DNA from: Pseudomonas sp.
Lineage (GTDB): Bacteria > Pseudomonadota > Gammaproteobacteria > Pseudomonadales > Pseudomonadaceae
Assembly (NCBI GenBank): GCA_003527165.1
Contig: DPSI01000113.1
Location: forward strand, 1-7,943
Length of the DNA: 7,943 bases
Direction of reading: 5' to 3'
Shown in pieces: positions 1 to 5,471 of this stretch. The notes below the pieces were generated by a model, which saw only the letters and a list, made by a program, of their open reading frames with translations, did not search any database and had not been told where the DNA came from. A program made the position numbers and the translations under genes. Position 1 is the stretch's first letter. Each line of letters opens with the position of its first letter.

Positions 1-390
1 GACGATACAGTGTTCTCAGTACAGGGTAGTTGGGGTACTTATCTGGATGAGGCTTCCATGTGGGGTGTACGGCAAACGGTAAATGCCCGAGACTCGGAAG
101 GGGAGAGCGTCCAGTTCGATGGGTCGACTCGCGTGTTTTACGATTATCACTTCGGTAGCGGAAATACCCGCCCGTTTGTAGGCCTGAGCGTTGGTGGGGT
201 CTACGGCGAGGAAGTCGACGAGACCTTCATGGGGGGGCCAGAAGTCGGTATCAAATACTGGGTCCAGGACAAGACTTTTGTCACCGCGATGGCTGAATAT
301 CAGTTCCTGTTCAAGAGCGGCAGCGATGCACGGGATCGTTACGACGATGGTGCGTTCTTCTACAGTGTTGGTATTGGTTACAACTACTGA
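1..390 (+). CDS. Outer-membrane beta-barrel protein, C-terminal part (5' end outside window)
   Basis: The frame is open from the first base (first codons read D-D-T-V), so the GTG at 10 is probably internal and the gene starts before the window. The visible 129 residues alternate short polar/aromatic strands with turns, for example STRVFYDYHFG, RPFVGLSVGGVYG, GPEVGIKYWVQ and TAMAEYQFLF. The protein ends in YSVGIGYNY, with a terminal aromatic residue and alternating hydrophobics. That is the typical beta-signal of a porin-type barrel recognised by the BAM machinery. The strand count visible suggests the last four to six strands of a small 8-stranded OmpA/OmpW-like barrel. The likely location is the outer membrane; substrate and role are unknown. 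A sampled line of this gene is about 47% GC, lower than the core genes further right. A strong hairpin follows the stop codon. Confidence 0.75.
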   Translation, partial: DDTVFSVQGSWGTYLDEASMWGVRQTVNARDSEGESVQFDGSTRVFYDYHFGSGNTRPFVGLSVGGVYGEEVDETFMGGPEVGIKYWVQDKTFVTAMAEYQFLFKSGSDARDRYDDGAFFYSVGIGYNY

Positions 391-394
391 GACT

Positions 395-428
395 AACGAG
401 TGCGGTGTCCTTTGGCATCGCACTCGTT
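395..428. terminator. Hairpin terminator between convergent genes
   Basis: The left arm 395-407 pairs with the right arm 416-428 over 13 positions (AACGAGTGCGGTG with CATCGCACTCGTT, one G-T wobble) around an 8-nt loop. It starts 5 nt after the barrel-gene stop and lies 52 nt beyond the SIR2 gene stop on the other strand. There is no long T-run on either side, only TTCT on the + strand and TTAGTCT on the - strand. Its position between two convergent genes makes a bidirectional terminator the natural reading. Confidence 0.7.
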
Positions 429-479
429 CTCACGCTTCGCTTGATTGATTATTGGCTGCTCCATGCGGCCGCGATTTGA

Positions 480-1271
480 TTATCCTTCTATCAGCTCCTT
501 GAGGAAGTTTCGAAGGGCCAGTCCAGGTTCGTCGGCTTCAGACGTAATCATCTTGATGCCCCATTGCCTTAGAATTTCTTCCTGTACGGGATTGGGCTTG
601 TGCAAAAAGACATATGAGATCGGCCGAACCCCAAGGGTCTCATGCTCATTCCACATCTTCGAAAGTTTGTAGAACAGCAATCTGATATTAGTGTCGGAAA
701 GGCTGTAGCCAATAAACAGAACGGCTTTACTCAAGGTGTCGGCGCGCAACTTGATATCGAGCGGCGTTTCGAACTGCAGCCGCTCGTAATAGCTGGTCTC
801 GTCCAGCACGATCGAATCATCGTCATCAAAGTCGCCGTGAAACTTGACGATCTGCCGAACGCCATCGCGAGCTTTTACCAGATCACTGGCATTGGCGATT
901 TTGATGTAGCTGACGCCATGGGCATCATGGGCATTTTCCAGCCAGCGATCGTAATTCGTGGTGTAAATGGCAGGAAACCGTCCCTGCACGATCAACCGGT
1001 GAATCTCCGAATCACGGATCTCGATGTCCTTATGCCATTCACGGTCCATCCAACTTCGCAGGGGGCCGATATTGCCTTTCTTGATGCGGTAGTACTCGGC
1101 CAGCGAGAGGAAGTTGCCGTAGGTATCGAACACGTCGGGGTCGTAATCGAGCTGTAGAGCGATTTCGTCGATCAGGCTACGCCACGGCGGCAGGCCGATA
1201 TTGGCGGACACGCCGGAGCCCACGAAAAGAATCAGACGATCATTCCGGTACGCCTCCAACAGCTTCTGCAT
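480..1271 (-). CDS. SIR2-like (SIR2_2 type) probable NAD+-consuming defence effector
   Basis: This 263-aa protein is a stand-alone SIR2 domain. The nucleotide-binding loop is [15 protein letters not shown] (residues 16-30). The sirtuin Asn motif appears as TTNYD (104-108, N106), the catalytic-type His as KFHGD (143-147, H145), and the distal motif as [10 protein letters not shown] (188-197). No zinc-binding cysteine quartet, membrane segment or second domain is visible. This is the SIR2_2 form found in bacterial immunity (Thoeris ThsA, DSR, SIR2-HerA, Kongming), where it hydrolyses NAD+ and kills or arrests infected cells, rather than the protein-deacetylase form. The start is ATG at 1271, preceded by GAGG at 1278-1281, just after the HAM1 stop. 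Sampled lines are 40-52% GC, clearly below the neighbouring core genes. I am confident about the fold; the defence role depends on the HAM1 partner and is inferred. Confidence 0.85.
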   Translation of the reverse strand: MQKLLEAYRNDRLILFVGSGVSANIGLPPWRSLIDEIALQLDYDPDVFDTYGNFLSLAEYYRIKKGNIGPLRSWMDREWHKDIEIRDSEIHRLIVQGRFPAIYTTNYDRWLENAHDAHGVSYIKIANASDLVKARDGVRQIVKFHGDFDDDDSIVLDETSYYERLQFETPLDIKLRADTLSKAVLFIGYSLSDTNIRLLFYKLSKMWNEHETLGVRPISYVFLHKPNPVQEEILRQWGIKMITSEADEPGLALRNFLKELIEG

Positions 1272-1283
1272 TGGCTACCTCTT

Positions 1284-1832
1284 TCAGATCCCACGCAGGT
1301 GGGTAACAAAGGCCTCCAGGGCCCGCCTGCGCATGGACAGATCGTTATGGACGCCACCCAGCTCGGCGAAGGTGCAGGAGTAACCGTCGGGAATGAATAC
1401 ATTATCCCACTCGAAGCCTTCGTCGCCCGCCGGTTCGCGGGAAATCCTGCCGGCGACTTCGCCCTTGAAGAAGTGCCGCTTACGGCCGTCACAGTAGCCG
1501 ATCAGGGTGCGTGCCACCGCCGAGGGATCCTCCAGGCTACCGATCAGTTCAGAGAAGCGCACCGCATGCAGGCGGTCCCAGAACGTTTGCGTAAGCCCCC
1601 CGGGAAAACCGTTCAGGCTGTTGATGAACAGGCCAGAATGCTCGACGAATACCGGTTTGCCTATCAGCTTGAAGGCGTCCAGGAGCTTGTCGCTGACCAA
1701 CTGATGCAGATCCTCGGTCTGCGTTTCGATGATGCGCACCGGGAAGTTAATGATCTCGATGCCGCTCTGCCTTAGAAATTCTCCTGCATCGCGAATCTTT
1801 TGTTCATTGACCGAGGCAAAGCGGATCTTCAT
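1284..1832 (-). CDS. HAM1/ITPase-fold protein, probably a catalytically altered nucleotide sensor
   Basis: This 182-aa protein aligns over its length with non-canonical purine NTP pyrophosphatases (RdgB, human ITPA). Matching features are N9/K12 in FASVNEQK, E36 at the place of ITPA Glu44, the SGLFINSLNGFPGG stretch (66-79), and REPAGDEGFEWDNVFIPDGY (132-151) with F140, W142 and D143 at the purine pocket. R168 is also kept. Two key positions differ: the acidic pair DD (RdgB) or ED (ITPA) reads E64-H65, so the catalytic Asp is His, and the SHR motif reads S166-M167-R168. I checked both codons on the sequence. Binding of inosine-type nucleotides may persist while hydrolysis is lost, which would suit a sensor. 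The start is ATG at 1832 with AGG about 10 nt upstream; no convincing promoter is visible. It resembles KomB of the Kongming system. The alternative is a diverged but active housecleaning enzyme. Confidence 0.85.
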   Translation of the reverse strand: MKIRFASVNEQKIRDAGEFLRQSGIEIINFPVRIIETQTEDLHQLVSDKLLDAFKLIGKPVFVEHSGLFINSLNGFPGGLTQTFWDRLHAVRFSELIGSLEDPSAVARTLIGYCDGRKRHFFKGEVAGRISREPAGDEGFEWDNVFIPDGYSCTFAELGGVHNDLSMRRRALEAFVTHLRGI

Positions 1833-1952
1833 TTAAATAACCTGACTGCGCTGTTCGAATCCGGATGCCGCAGGGTGCGCATCGTGCCCCACAAAGGTAA
1901 GACGCAGCGATCTGCTCAGGGTTCGGCCGTTCAGCCCGCGGCGGGAACCAGG

Positions 1953-2390
1953 CTAGTGCGGGTGCGCTGGGCAGGCCCGCTGCCCGGCTTGGAGAATGCG
2001 CTCCGCGGGTACTCGCAACTGCGTCAACAGATAACTGGCAAAGTCCGCTGAATAGTGCTGCCTGCCAATGGCCTGAGCCATGCATTCGAGCCAGGCGTCC
2101 CGCTCAGTTTCTCCTATTGTCCAGCGCGCATGGAATTGCGGAATGCTGATGGCGCCGAACGTTTCCGCGTAACGGCGCGGTCCACCCAGCCAGCCGCAGA
2201 GGAACGCGGCCAGTCGTACGCGCGATTCACTCAAATCCTGCGGATACAGGCGGCGCACGCAAGCGGCAGATTCGCTTTCGTCCATGATCCGGTAGAAGTC
2301 CGCAACCAATCGCTCAAGGCCGGTTTCGCCGCCGGCTGCTTGAAATGAAGCGTCGCCGACGCCAAACGGAACTCTGCAGGTTGTATCCAT
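1953..2390 (-). CDS. Group II truncated haemoglobin-like protein
   Basis: This is a small haem protein predicted to bind O2 or NO, with a likely role in oxygen or nitrosative-stress handling. I start it at ATG 2390 (AAGG about 10 nt upstream), which gives 145 aa. The frame is open further upstream to 2525, but that extension is unlike globins. Group II signatures are LVADFYRIMD (28-37), YPQDLSESR (49-57), FLCGWLGGPRRY (63-74) and IGETERDAWLECMAQAI (92-108). H87 sits six residues before the conserved Ile-Gly of the IGETERD motif, at the usual spacing for the proximal haem-ligand His. The residue usually His in the LHP motif is Tyr (Y49). It diverges from the universal stress protein gene across a spacer holding a possible Anr box. 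It is not an obvious functional partner of the HAM1-SIR2 pair downstream. Confidence 0.85.
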   Translation of the reverse strand: MDTTCRVPFGVGDASFQAAGGETGLERLVADFYRIMDESESAACVRRLYPQDLSESRVRLAAFLCGWLGGPRRYAETFGAISIPQFHARWTIGETERDAWLECMAQAIGRQHYSADFASYLLTQLRVPAERILQAGQRACPAHPH

Positions 2391-2428
2391 AAGCTGGCCT
2401 TGAAATGGAGGCGCTTTACCGCAAAGGA

Positions 2429-2442
2429 TTGATCCAAGGCAA
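2429..2442 (+). promoter_or_regulatory. Possible Anr/FNR box upstream of the stress-protein gene
   Basis: The 14-mer TTGATCCAAGGCAA matches 8 of the 10 defined positions of the Anr/FNR consensus TTGAT-N4-ATCAA. The left half is perfect and the right half reads GGCAA. The box lies 76 nt before the stress-protein ATG, in the spacer shared with the globin gene. With the TATGCT element at 2484 as -10, its centre is near -60, an accepted activator position. It is too close to the globin start to activate that gene from -41. Many Pseudomonas universal stress protein genes are Anr-controlled, which supports the reading. No alignment or footprint data are available here. Confidence 0.45.
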
Positions 2443-2483
2443 CGGATGCGATCCTCGCGGCCAGGCGCGGTTGGGCGTTGGTC

Positions 2484-2489
2484 TATGCT
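2484..2489 (+). promoter_or_regulatory. Possible -10 element for the stress-protein gene
   Basis: TATGCT matches four of six positions of the sigma-70 -10 consensus and lies 28 nt before the ATG at 2518. No good -35 hexamer stands 16-18 nt upstream, which is common for activator-dependent promoters. It is placed mainly by its distance from the possible Anr box. Confidence 0.3.
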
Positions 2490-2517
2490 GTCTTCAACAG
2501 TCGATGGAGTACCTACT

Positions 2518-2949
2518 ATGCGCAATATTCTTCTAGCTTATGACGGTTCGGACAACGCCAAACGAGCGCTGCAATACATCATCGATTTCGCCACCGACGC
2601 GCCTAAGCCGCCTCAGGTGCACGTACTGAACGTGCAGCAGGAACCGGTGCTTTACGGCGAGTTCGTCACGGCGGATGCGGTTGAAGAGTTGAACAAGAGC
2701 TTTCTCGACAAATCGCACCGAACCCTCGCAGAAGCCGCGTCGGCGCTGCAGACGGCAGGGATTGCGCATCAGACCCACGCGATTTTGGGCGATGTGGCGC
2801 AACAGGTGAACGATGCAGTGCTGCGATTGGGCTGCGACACTGTGGTGATGGGCACCCGCGGTCTGGGTAGTTTCACCGGCATGCTGCTCGGCTCGGTTGC
2901 CAATCGTGTGGTTCATGAGGTCTCGGTGCCGGTACTGCTGGTGAAGTGA
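2518..2949 (+). CDS. Universal stress protein, single UspA domain
   Basis: This 143-aa cytoplasmic protein is a single UspA domain. It opens with NILLAYDGSDNAKRAL (3-18), which supplies the Asp9 typical of ATP-binding members. The ATP-loop motif G-x2-G-x9-G-S/T is complete as G112, G115, G125 and S126, and the protein ends VSVPVLLVK as the family does. ATP binding, and hence the FJ/UspFG-like rather than UspA-like class, is therefore likely. The start is ATG at 2518 with GGAG about 7 nt upstream; an upstream in-frame start at 2446 would add 24 residues unlike the family. In Pseudomonas such proteins commonly aid survival under oxygen limitation and starvation, which fits the possible Anr box upstream. 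The gene converges on yajD with a hairpin at the junction. Confidence 0.92.
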   Translation: MRNILLAYDGSDNAKRALQYIIDFATDAPKPPQVHVLNVQQEPVLYGEFVTADAVEELNKSFLDKSHRTLAEAASALQTAGIAHQTHAILGDVAQQVNDAVLRLGCDTVVMGTRGLGSFTGMLLGSVANRVVHEVSVPVLLVK

Positions 2950-2960
2950 CCGGTACCGAG

Positions 2961-2986
2961 AGGCCGGGCTGTGATCAGTCCGGCTT
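2961..2986. terminator. Hairpin terminator overlapping the 3' end of yajD
   Basis: Arms 2963-2971 and 2976-2984 pair over 9 positions (GCCGGGCTG with CAGTCCGGC, one G-T pair) around the loop TGAT, extendable by two weaker pairs. On the + strand it is followed by TTGTTCTTG, so it should end the stress-protein transcript 11 nt past its stop. The right arm contains the stop codon of yajD, so convergent transcripts share this structure. Confidence 0.65.
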
Positions 2987-3319
2987 GTTCTTGAGCAGAT
3001 CGCCCAGATTGGCGAAGGCCTTGAAGGTCTCCTTCGGGCCCAGGTCGCTGCCTGGTTTGGCTTCGGCGTGGTATTGATTGTCCGTATAGCGTGAATGTTC
3101 ATTGTCGTGACAGTACAGGCAGAGCAGCTCCCAGTTCGAACCATCTTCGGGATTGTTGTCGTGGTTGTGATCCTTGTGGTGGACCGTCAACTCGCTTAGC
3201 CGCTTGCCTGAGAATTCCCGGGCGCAGCGCCCACAGACCCAGGGATACATCTTCAGGGCCTTTTCGCGATAGCCCTGCTCGCGCTGGGCATAGGGCGTGT
3301 TCGGTTTGTTGGTGCTCAT
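2975..3319 (-). CDS. yajD: YajD family HNH nuclease-like protein
   Basis: This small 114-aa protein carries an HNH fold. It has a first Cys pair at C29 and C32 (CGRC), the core LTVHHKDHNHDNNPEDG (44-60) with the HH and Asn/His cluster, and a second zinc-binding CLYCHDNEH (67-75). That order, with the Asn-rich loop between the Cys pairs, is characteristic of YajD. Its biological role is not established; nuclease activity is predicted from the ββα-metal motif. The start is ATG at 3319 with GAGG about 6 nt upstream. It lies 41 nt downstream of the yebC-family gene on the same strand with no hairpin between them, so co-transcription is likely. It is a core-genome gene and not a sign of a homing element. 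Confidence 0.9.
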   Translation of the reverse strand: MSTNKPNTPYAQREQGYREKALKMYPWVCGRCAREFSGKRLSELTVHHKDHNHDNNPEDGSNWELLCLYCHDNEHSRYTDNQYHAEAKPGSDLGPKETFKAFANLGDLLKNKPD

Positions 3320-3360
3320 CGCTTGCCTCGTCCTGATTCGGTTTCGGAACGTATCGCTGG

Positions 3361-4065
3361 TCAGCCCGCGAGGCCAACGTAGACATTCTGCACGTCGTCA
3401 TGGGCATCGATCGCGGTGAGGAAGGCTTCGACTTCCTCTAGCTGTGCGTCGGTCAGGGTCGTGACCGGGTTCTTCGGGCGATAGCCGAGCTGCGCTGACT
3501 GCACGGTAAATCCCTGTTCGGGCAGGGCGCGGCAGACCACGTCCATATCGGTGGCGTCAGTGATGAACAGCGTGGCGCCGTCTTCGGCTGCTTCGAAATC
3601 CTGCGCGCCGGCTTCGATGGCGGCCAGCTCCGGGTCGGCGTCCGTGGACGCTGGTGCCGCTTCGATCATGCCGCAATGATCGAAGTCCCAGGTAACCGAG
3701 CCGGATGCGCCGAGCTGGCCCTTACGGAACAGCACACGGATTTCGGCTACGGTGCGGTTGACGTTGTCGGTCAGGCACTCGACGATCACTGGCACCTGAT
3801 GCGGGGCGAAACCTTCATAAGTGGTGCGTTCGTAGTTGACGCTTTCGCCGAGCAGACCGGCGCCTTTCTTGATTGCGCGCTCCAGCGTTTCGCGAGGCAT
3901 CGAGGCCTTTTTAGCCTGCTCCACGACCAGACGCAGGCGGGGATTCATGTCCGGGTCGGGACCGCTGCGGGCGGCGATCATGATCTCTTTCGACAGCTTG
4001 CCAAAGGTGCGTCCCTTCGCGTTGGCTGCCGCTTCCTTATGTTTCGCTTTCCACTGTGCGCCCAT
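3361..4065 (-). CDS. YebC/PmpR family protein, second (YebC2-like) paralogue
   Basis: This 234-aa protein is a full-length YebC-fold protein of three domains. Conserved stretches are [13 protein letters not shown] (21-33), [20 protein letters not shown] (41-60), TYEGFAP (82-88), LTDNVNRT (98-105) and GSVTWDF (122-128). It begins [10 protein letters not shown] rather than the MAGHSKWANI of classical YebC/PmpR, so it is the second paralogue seen in pseudomonads, nearer to the YeeN group. The family was long annotated as transcriptional regulators; more recent work assigns YebC proteins a role in relieving ribosome stalling at proline-rich sequences. I do not assign either function here. The start is ATG at 4065 with GAGAG upstream. 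A TAGAAT -10 candidate lies 41 nt before the start. yajD follows downstream. Confidence 0.9.
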   Translation of the reverse strand: MGAQWKAKHKEAAANAKGRTFGKLSKEIMIAARSGPDPDMNPRLRLVVEQAKKASMPRETLERAIKKGAGLLGESVNYERTTYEGFAPHQVPVIVECLTDNVNRTVAEIRVLFRKGQLGASGSVTWDFDHCGMIEAAPASTDADPELAAIEAGAQDFEAAEDGATLFITDATDMDVVCRALPEQGFTVQSAQLGYRPKNPVTTLTDAQLEEVEAFLTAIDAHDDVQNVYVGLAG

Positions 4066-4105
4066 GGTTACTCTCGTGATCAGTGCGGGAATTGGTTAAA
4101 TGTCG

Positions 4106-4111
4106 ATTCTA
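4106..4111 (-). promoter_or_regulatory. Candidate -10 element for the yebC-yajD unit
   Basis: Read on the - strand this is TAGAAT, five of six matches to TATAAT, about 40 nt before the yebC-family ATG. The hexamer 17 nt upstream (GTGCCT) is a poor -35. This is a position-based guess. Confidence 0.3.
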
Positions 4112-4245
4112 GCCGTTGCAGTTGATGCAGGCACGCGCAGGGTGCTCTCTCTCCAGGTAGGTGGTCGTCCACACCGCAACGAGGTGCCGACTGTATGGCC
4201 GTTTTGCCCGCTCGCTGTATGAGTGCGCCTGCGTAGCGCTCGGGC

Positions 4246-4251
4246 TTTAAT
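4246..4251 (+). promoter_or_regulatory. Candidate -10 element for eamA
   Basis: TTTAAT matches five of six -10 positions and lies 27 nt before the eamA ATG, giving a short leader that still contains the ribosome-binding site. No convincing -35 is present at 16-18 nt. The rest of the 213-nt spacer shared with the yebC-family gene shows no other structure I can support. Confidence 0.3.
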
Positions 4252-4278
4252 GAGTCTTTGCCTGCGGAGAAGTCTGCC

Positions 4279-5175
4279 ATGTCGCCCAAGGACCTGCTGC
4301 TGGCCCTGGTCGTAATCGTCGTCTGGGGCATGAATTTCGTGGTCATCAAGATCGGCCTGGACGATATCCCGCCGATGCTGCTCGGTGCGCTGCGGTTCAT
4401 GCTCGCGGCGTTTCCCGCCATTCTCTTCATCAAGCGACCGCAGATGCCGCTGCGCTGGCTGTTTGCCTATGGCGCGACTATATCGCTGGGACAGTTCGCC
4501 TTTCTGTTCTCGGCGATGAAGGTTGGCATGCCGGCCGGGCTGGCTTCGCTGGTGCTGCAATCGCAAGCATTCTTTACGCTGTTTTTCGCGGCGTTGTTTC
4601 TCGGCGAACGACTGCGGCCTACCAACCTGATCGGGCTGTTGATTGCGGCGGGCGGGCTGCTGCTGATCGGCATGCAGGGCGACCGCAGCATGACCCTGGC
4701 CGGTTTCGTGCTGACCATCTGCGCGGCGTCGATGTGGGCGTTGGGCAACATCGTCACGCGCAAGGTCGGCAAGGTGAATCTGGTTGGGCTGGTGGTGTGG
4801 GGCAGTCTGATTCCGCCGATTCCGTTCTTTTTCCTGTCCTGGCTGTTGGAAGGCCCGCAGGTAATCGAAAGCGCGCTGCGTGGTTTCGGGCTGAGTGCCA
4901 TGCTGGTGCTGATCTACCTGGCCTTCGGCGCGACCATTCTGGGCTATGGCTTGTGGAGCCGGCTGCTGTCGCGTTACCCGGCCAATACCGTCGCGCCGTT
5001 CTCGTTGCTGGTGCCGGTGGTGGGGCTGACCTCGGCCGCGCTGCTGCTGGATGAGCACCTGGGCCTGTTGCAGGCCATGGGTGCGCTGCTGGTGATGCTG
5101 GGCTTGATGATCAACGTGGCCGGGGGCTGGCTGATGGACCGTTTGCGCACGGCGTTCGGTGGTTCGCCAGCCTGA
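4279..5175 (+). CDS. eamA: EamA-type cysteine/O-acetylserine exporter (DMT superfamily)
   Basis: This 298-aa inner-membrane protein is made of two EamA repeats, with about ten hydrophobic segments. It resembles E. coli EamA (YdeD) closely: VVWGMNFVVIK (14-24), RFMLAAFPAI (39-48), FAFLFSAMKVGMPAG (73-87), LASLVLQSQAFFT (88-100), and near the C terminus SLLVPVVGL followed by SAALLLDEHL. E. coli EamA exports cysteine-pathway metabolites such as O-acetylserine; the close match makes the same family of substrates likely, but specificity cannot be read from sequence. The start is ATG at 4279 with GGAG about 10 nt upstream; the in-frame TTG at 4258 would add seven polar residues and lacks support. 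It is a single-gene unit divergent from the yebC-family gene and ends at a GC-rich hairpin. Confidence 0.9.
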   Translation: MSPKDLLLALVVIVVWGMNFVVIKIGLDDIPPMLLGALRFMLAAFPAILFIKRPQMPLRWLFAYGATISLGQFAFLFSAMKVGMPAGLASLVLQSQAFFTLFFAALFLGERLRPTNLIGLLIAAGGLLLIGMQGDRSMTLAGFVLTICAASMWALGNIVTRKVGKVNLVGLVVWGSLIPPIPFFFLSWLLEGPQVIESALRGFGLSAMLVLIYLAFGATILGYGLWSRLLSRYPANTVAPFSLLVPVVGLTSAALLLDEHLGLLQAMGALLVMLGLMINVAGGWLMDRLRTAFGGSPA

Positions 5176-5220
5176 CAGCTAAACGCCCCGCACCGGGAAC
5201 CGAACCGGGCGGGGCGCTGT
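5175..5220. terminator. GC-rich hairpin shared by eamA and the small leftward ORF
   Basis: CGCCCCG (5184-5190) pairs with CGGGGCG (5210-5216). The stem extends inward through CACCGGG/CCGGG with one bulge, and outer arms ACAGC (5175-5179) and GCTGT (5216-5220) can pair alternatively. The + side lacks a T-run. On the - side the stem is followed by TTTAGCTG, so it works better as terminator for leftward transcription of the 36-codon ORF. It begins on the last base of the eamA stop codon. Confidence 0.65.
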
Positions 5221-5234
5221 AACTCAGGGCGATC

Positions 5235-5345
5235 TCAGCGAGCGGCGTGACTGCTCAGCAGAGCTGTCGCTCCGCTGGCTTTCTCTCGTTTTGCCAAGCG
5301 CTTTTCTTTCGCGGTCGCTACCGCATCATCGATACGAGTGAGCAT
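5235..5345 (-). CDS. Small basic protein of 36 aa, unknown function
   Basis: This short ORF translates as a 36-residue peptide beginning MLTRIDDAVATAKEKR and ending ATALLSSHAAR. It is rich in Ala, Lys, Arg and Glu, with an amphipathic-helix look in the first 25 residues and no signal peptide or membrane segment. The ATG at 5345 is preceded at good spacing by a strong purine-rich ribosome-binding site (GAGGAGAGG). A hairpin followed by TTT lies just past its stop on the - strand, giving it a complete translation and termination frame of its own. I do not recognise the sequence. It fills the otherwise empty 296 nt between eamA and the MOSC gene. It could be a genuine small protein or a chance ORF. 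Confidence 0.45.
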   Translation of the reverse strand: MLTRIDDAVATAKEKRLAKREKASGATALLSSHAAR

Positions 5346-5419
5346 TCGGCCTCTCCTCGCTTTCGAAGCGTACCTGCGCGTAGCGGATCTCGTTGGTGGT
5401 GCATATCCGCAAGCAACGA

Positions 5420-5434
5420 CCCGGTGATGCCGGG
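5420..5434 (-). terminator. Weak hairpin downstream of the MOSC gene
   Basis: CCCGG (5420-5424) and CCGGG (5430-5434) form a perfect 5-bp stem around a 5-nt loop, 38 nt past the MOSC stop. On the - strand it is followed by TCGTTGCTTG. The stem is short and the T content modest, so termination here is only possible. Confidence 0.3.
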
Positions 5435-5471
5435 CGACCGCTGAGGTTACGTTCGCCGTCGGGTACAGGGG

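Larger units (their letters stand above)
480..1832 (-). other. Putative two-gene antiphage cassette: HAM1-fold sensor plus SIR2 NADase
   Basis: The two genes are on the same strand, 12 nt apart, with the ribosome-binding site of the second just after the stop of the first, so they form one transcription unit. The combination of a HAM1/ITPase-fold protein followed by a SIR2-domain protein is the pair used as sensor and effector in the Kongming antiphage system (KomB and KomC). In that system a third protein, the adenosine deaminase KomA, helps make dITP. No third gene fits here: only 120 nt separate the HAM1 gene from an unrelated globin gene, and the other side is a convergent membrane-barrel gene. 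The defence role is inferred from domain pairing and from the lower GC of the SIR2 gene, not shown directly. Confidence 0.6.

Noticed and set aside
642..1157. 171-codon + strand ORF opposite the SIR2 gene
   Set aside because: It is an antisense shadow: the - strand frame carries clear SIR2 motifs throughout, and this ORF has no recognisable domain or ribosome-binding site.
1853..1862. GTTCGAATCC, like a tRNA T-loop, which might mark an attachment site beside the HAM1-SIR2 pair
   Set aside because: The flanking five-base arms do not pair (two of five), there is no acceptor stem or CCA end, and I find no second copy on the other side of the pair.
2391..2525. Longer globin start at 2525, adding 45 residues
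   Set aside because: The extension is unlike truncated haemoglobins, would run over the divergent promoter region of the stress-protein gene, and the ATG at 2390 has a usable ribosome-binding site.
2975..3319. YajD HNH domain as a sign of a homing endonuclease or restriction system
   Set aside because: The sequence is a standard YajD, a common chromosomal protein, with no methyltransferase, intron or intein features around it.
4096..5058. 320-codon - strand ORF opposite eamA
   Set aside because: Its translation is dominated by Gln, Arg and His, the usual artefact of reading the complement of a GC-rich membrane-protein gene. EamA similarity is strong on the + strand.
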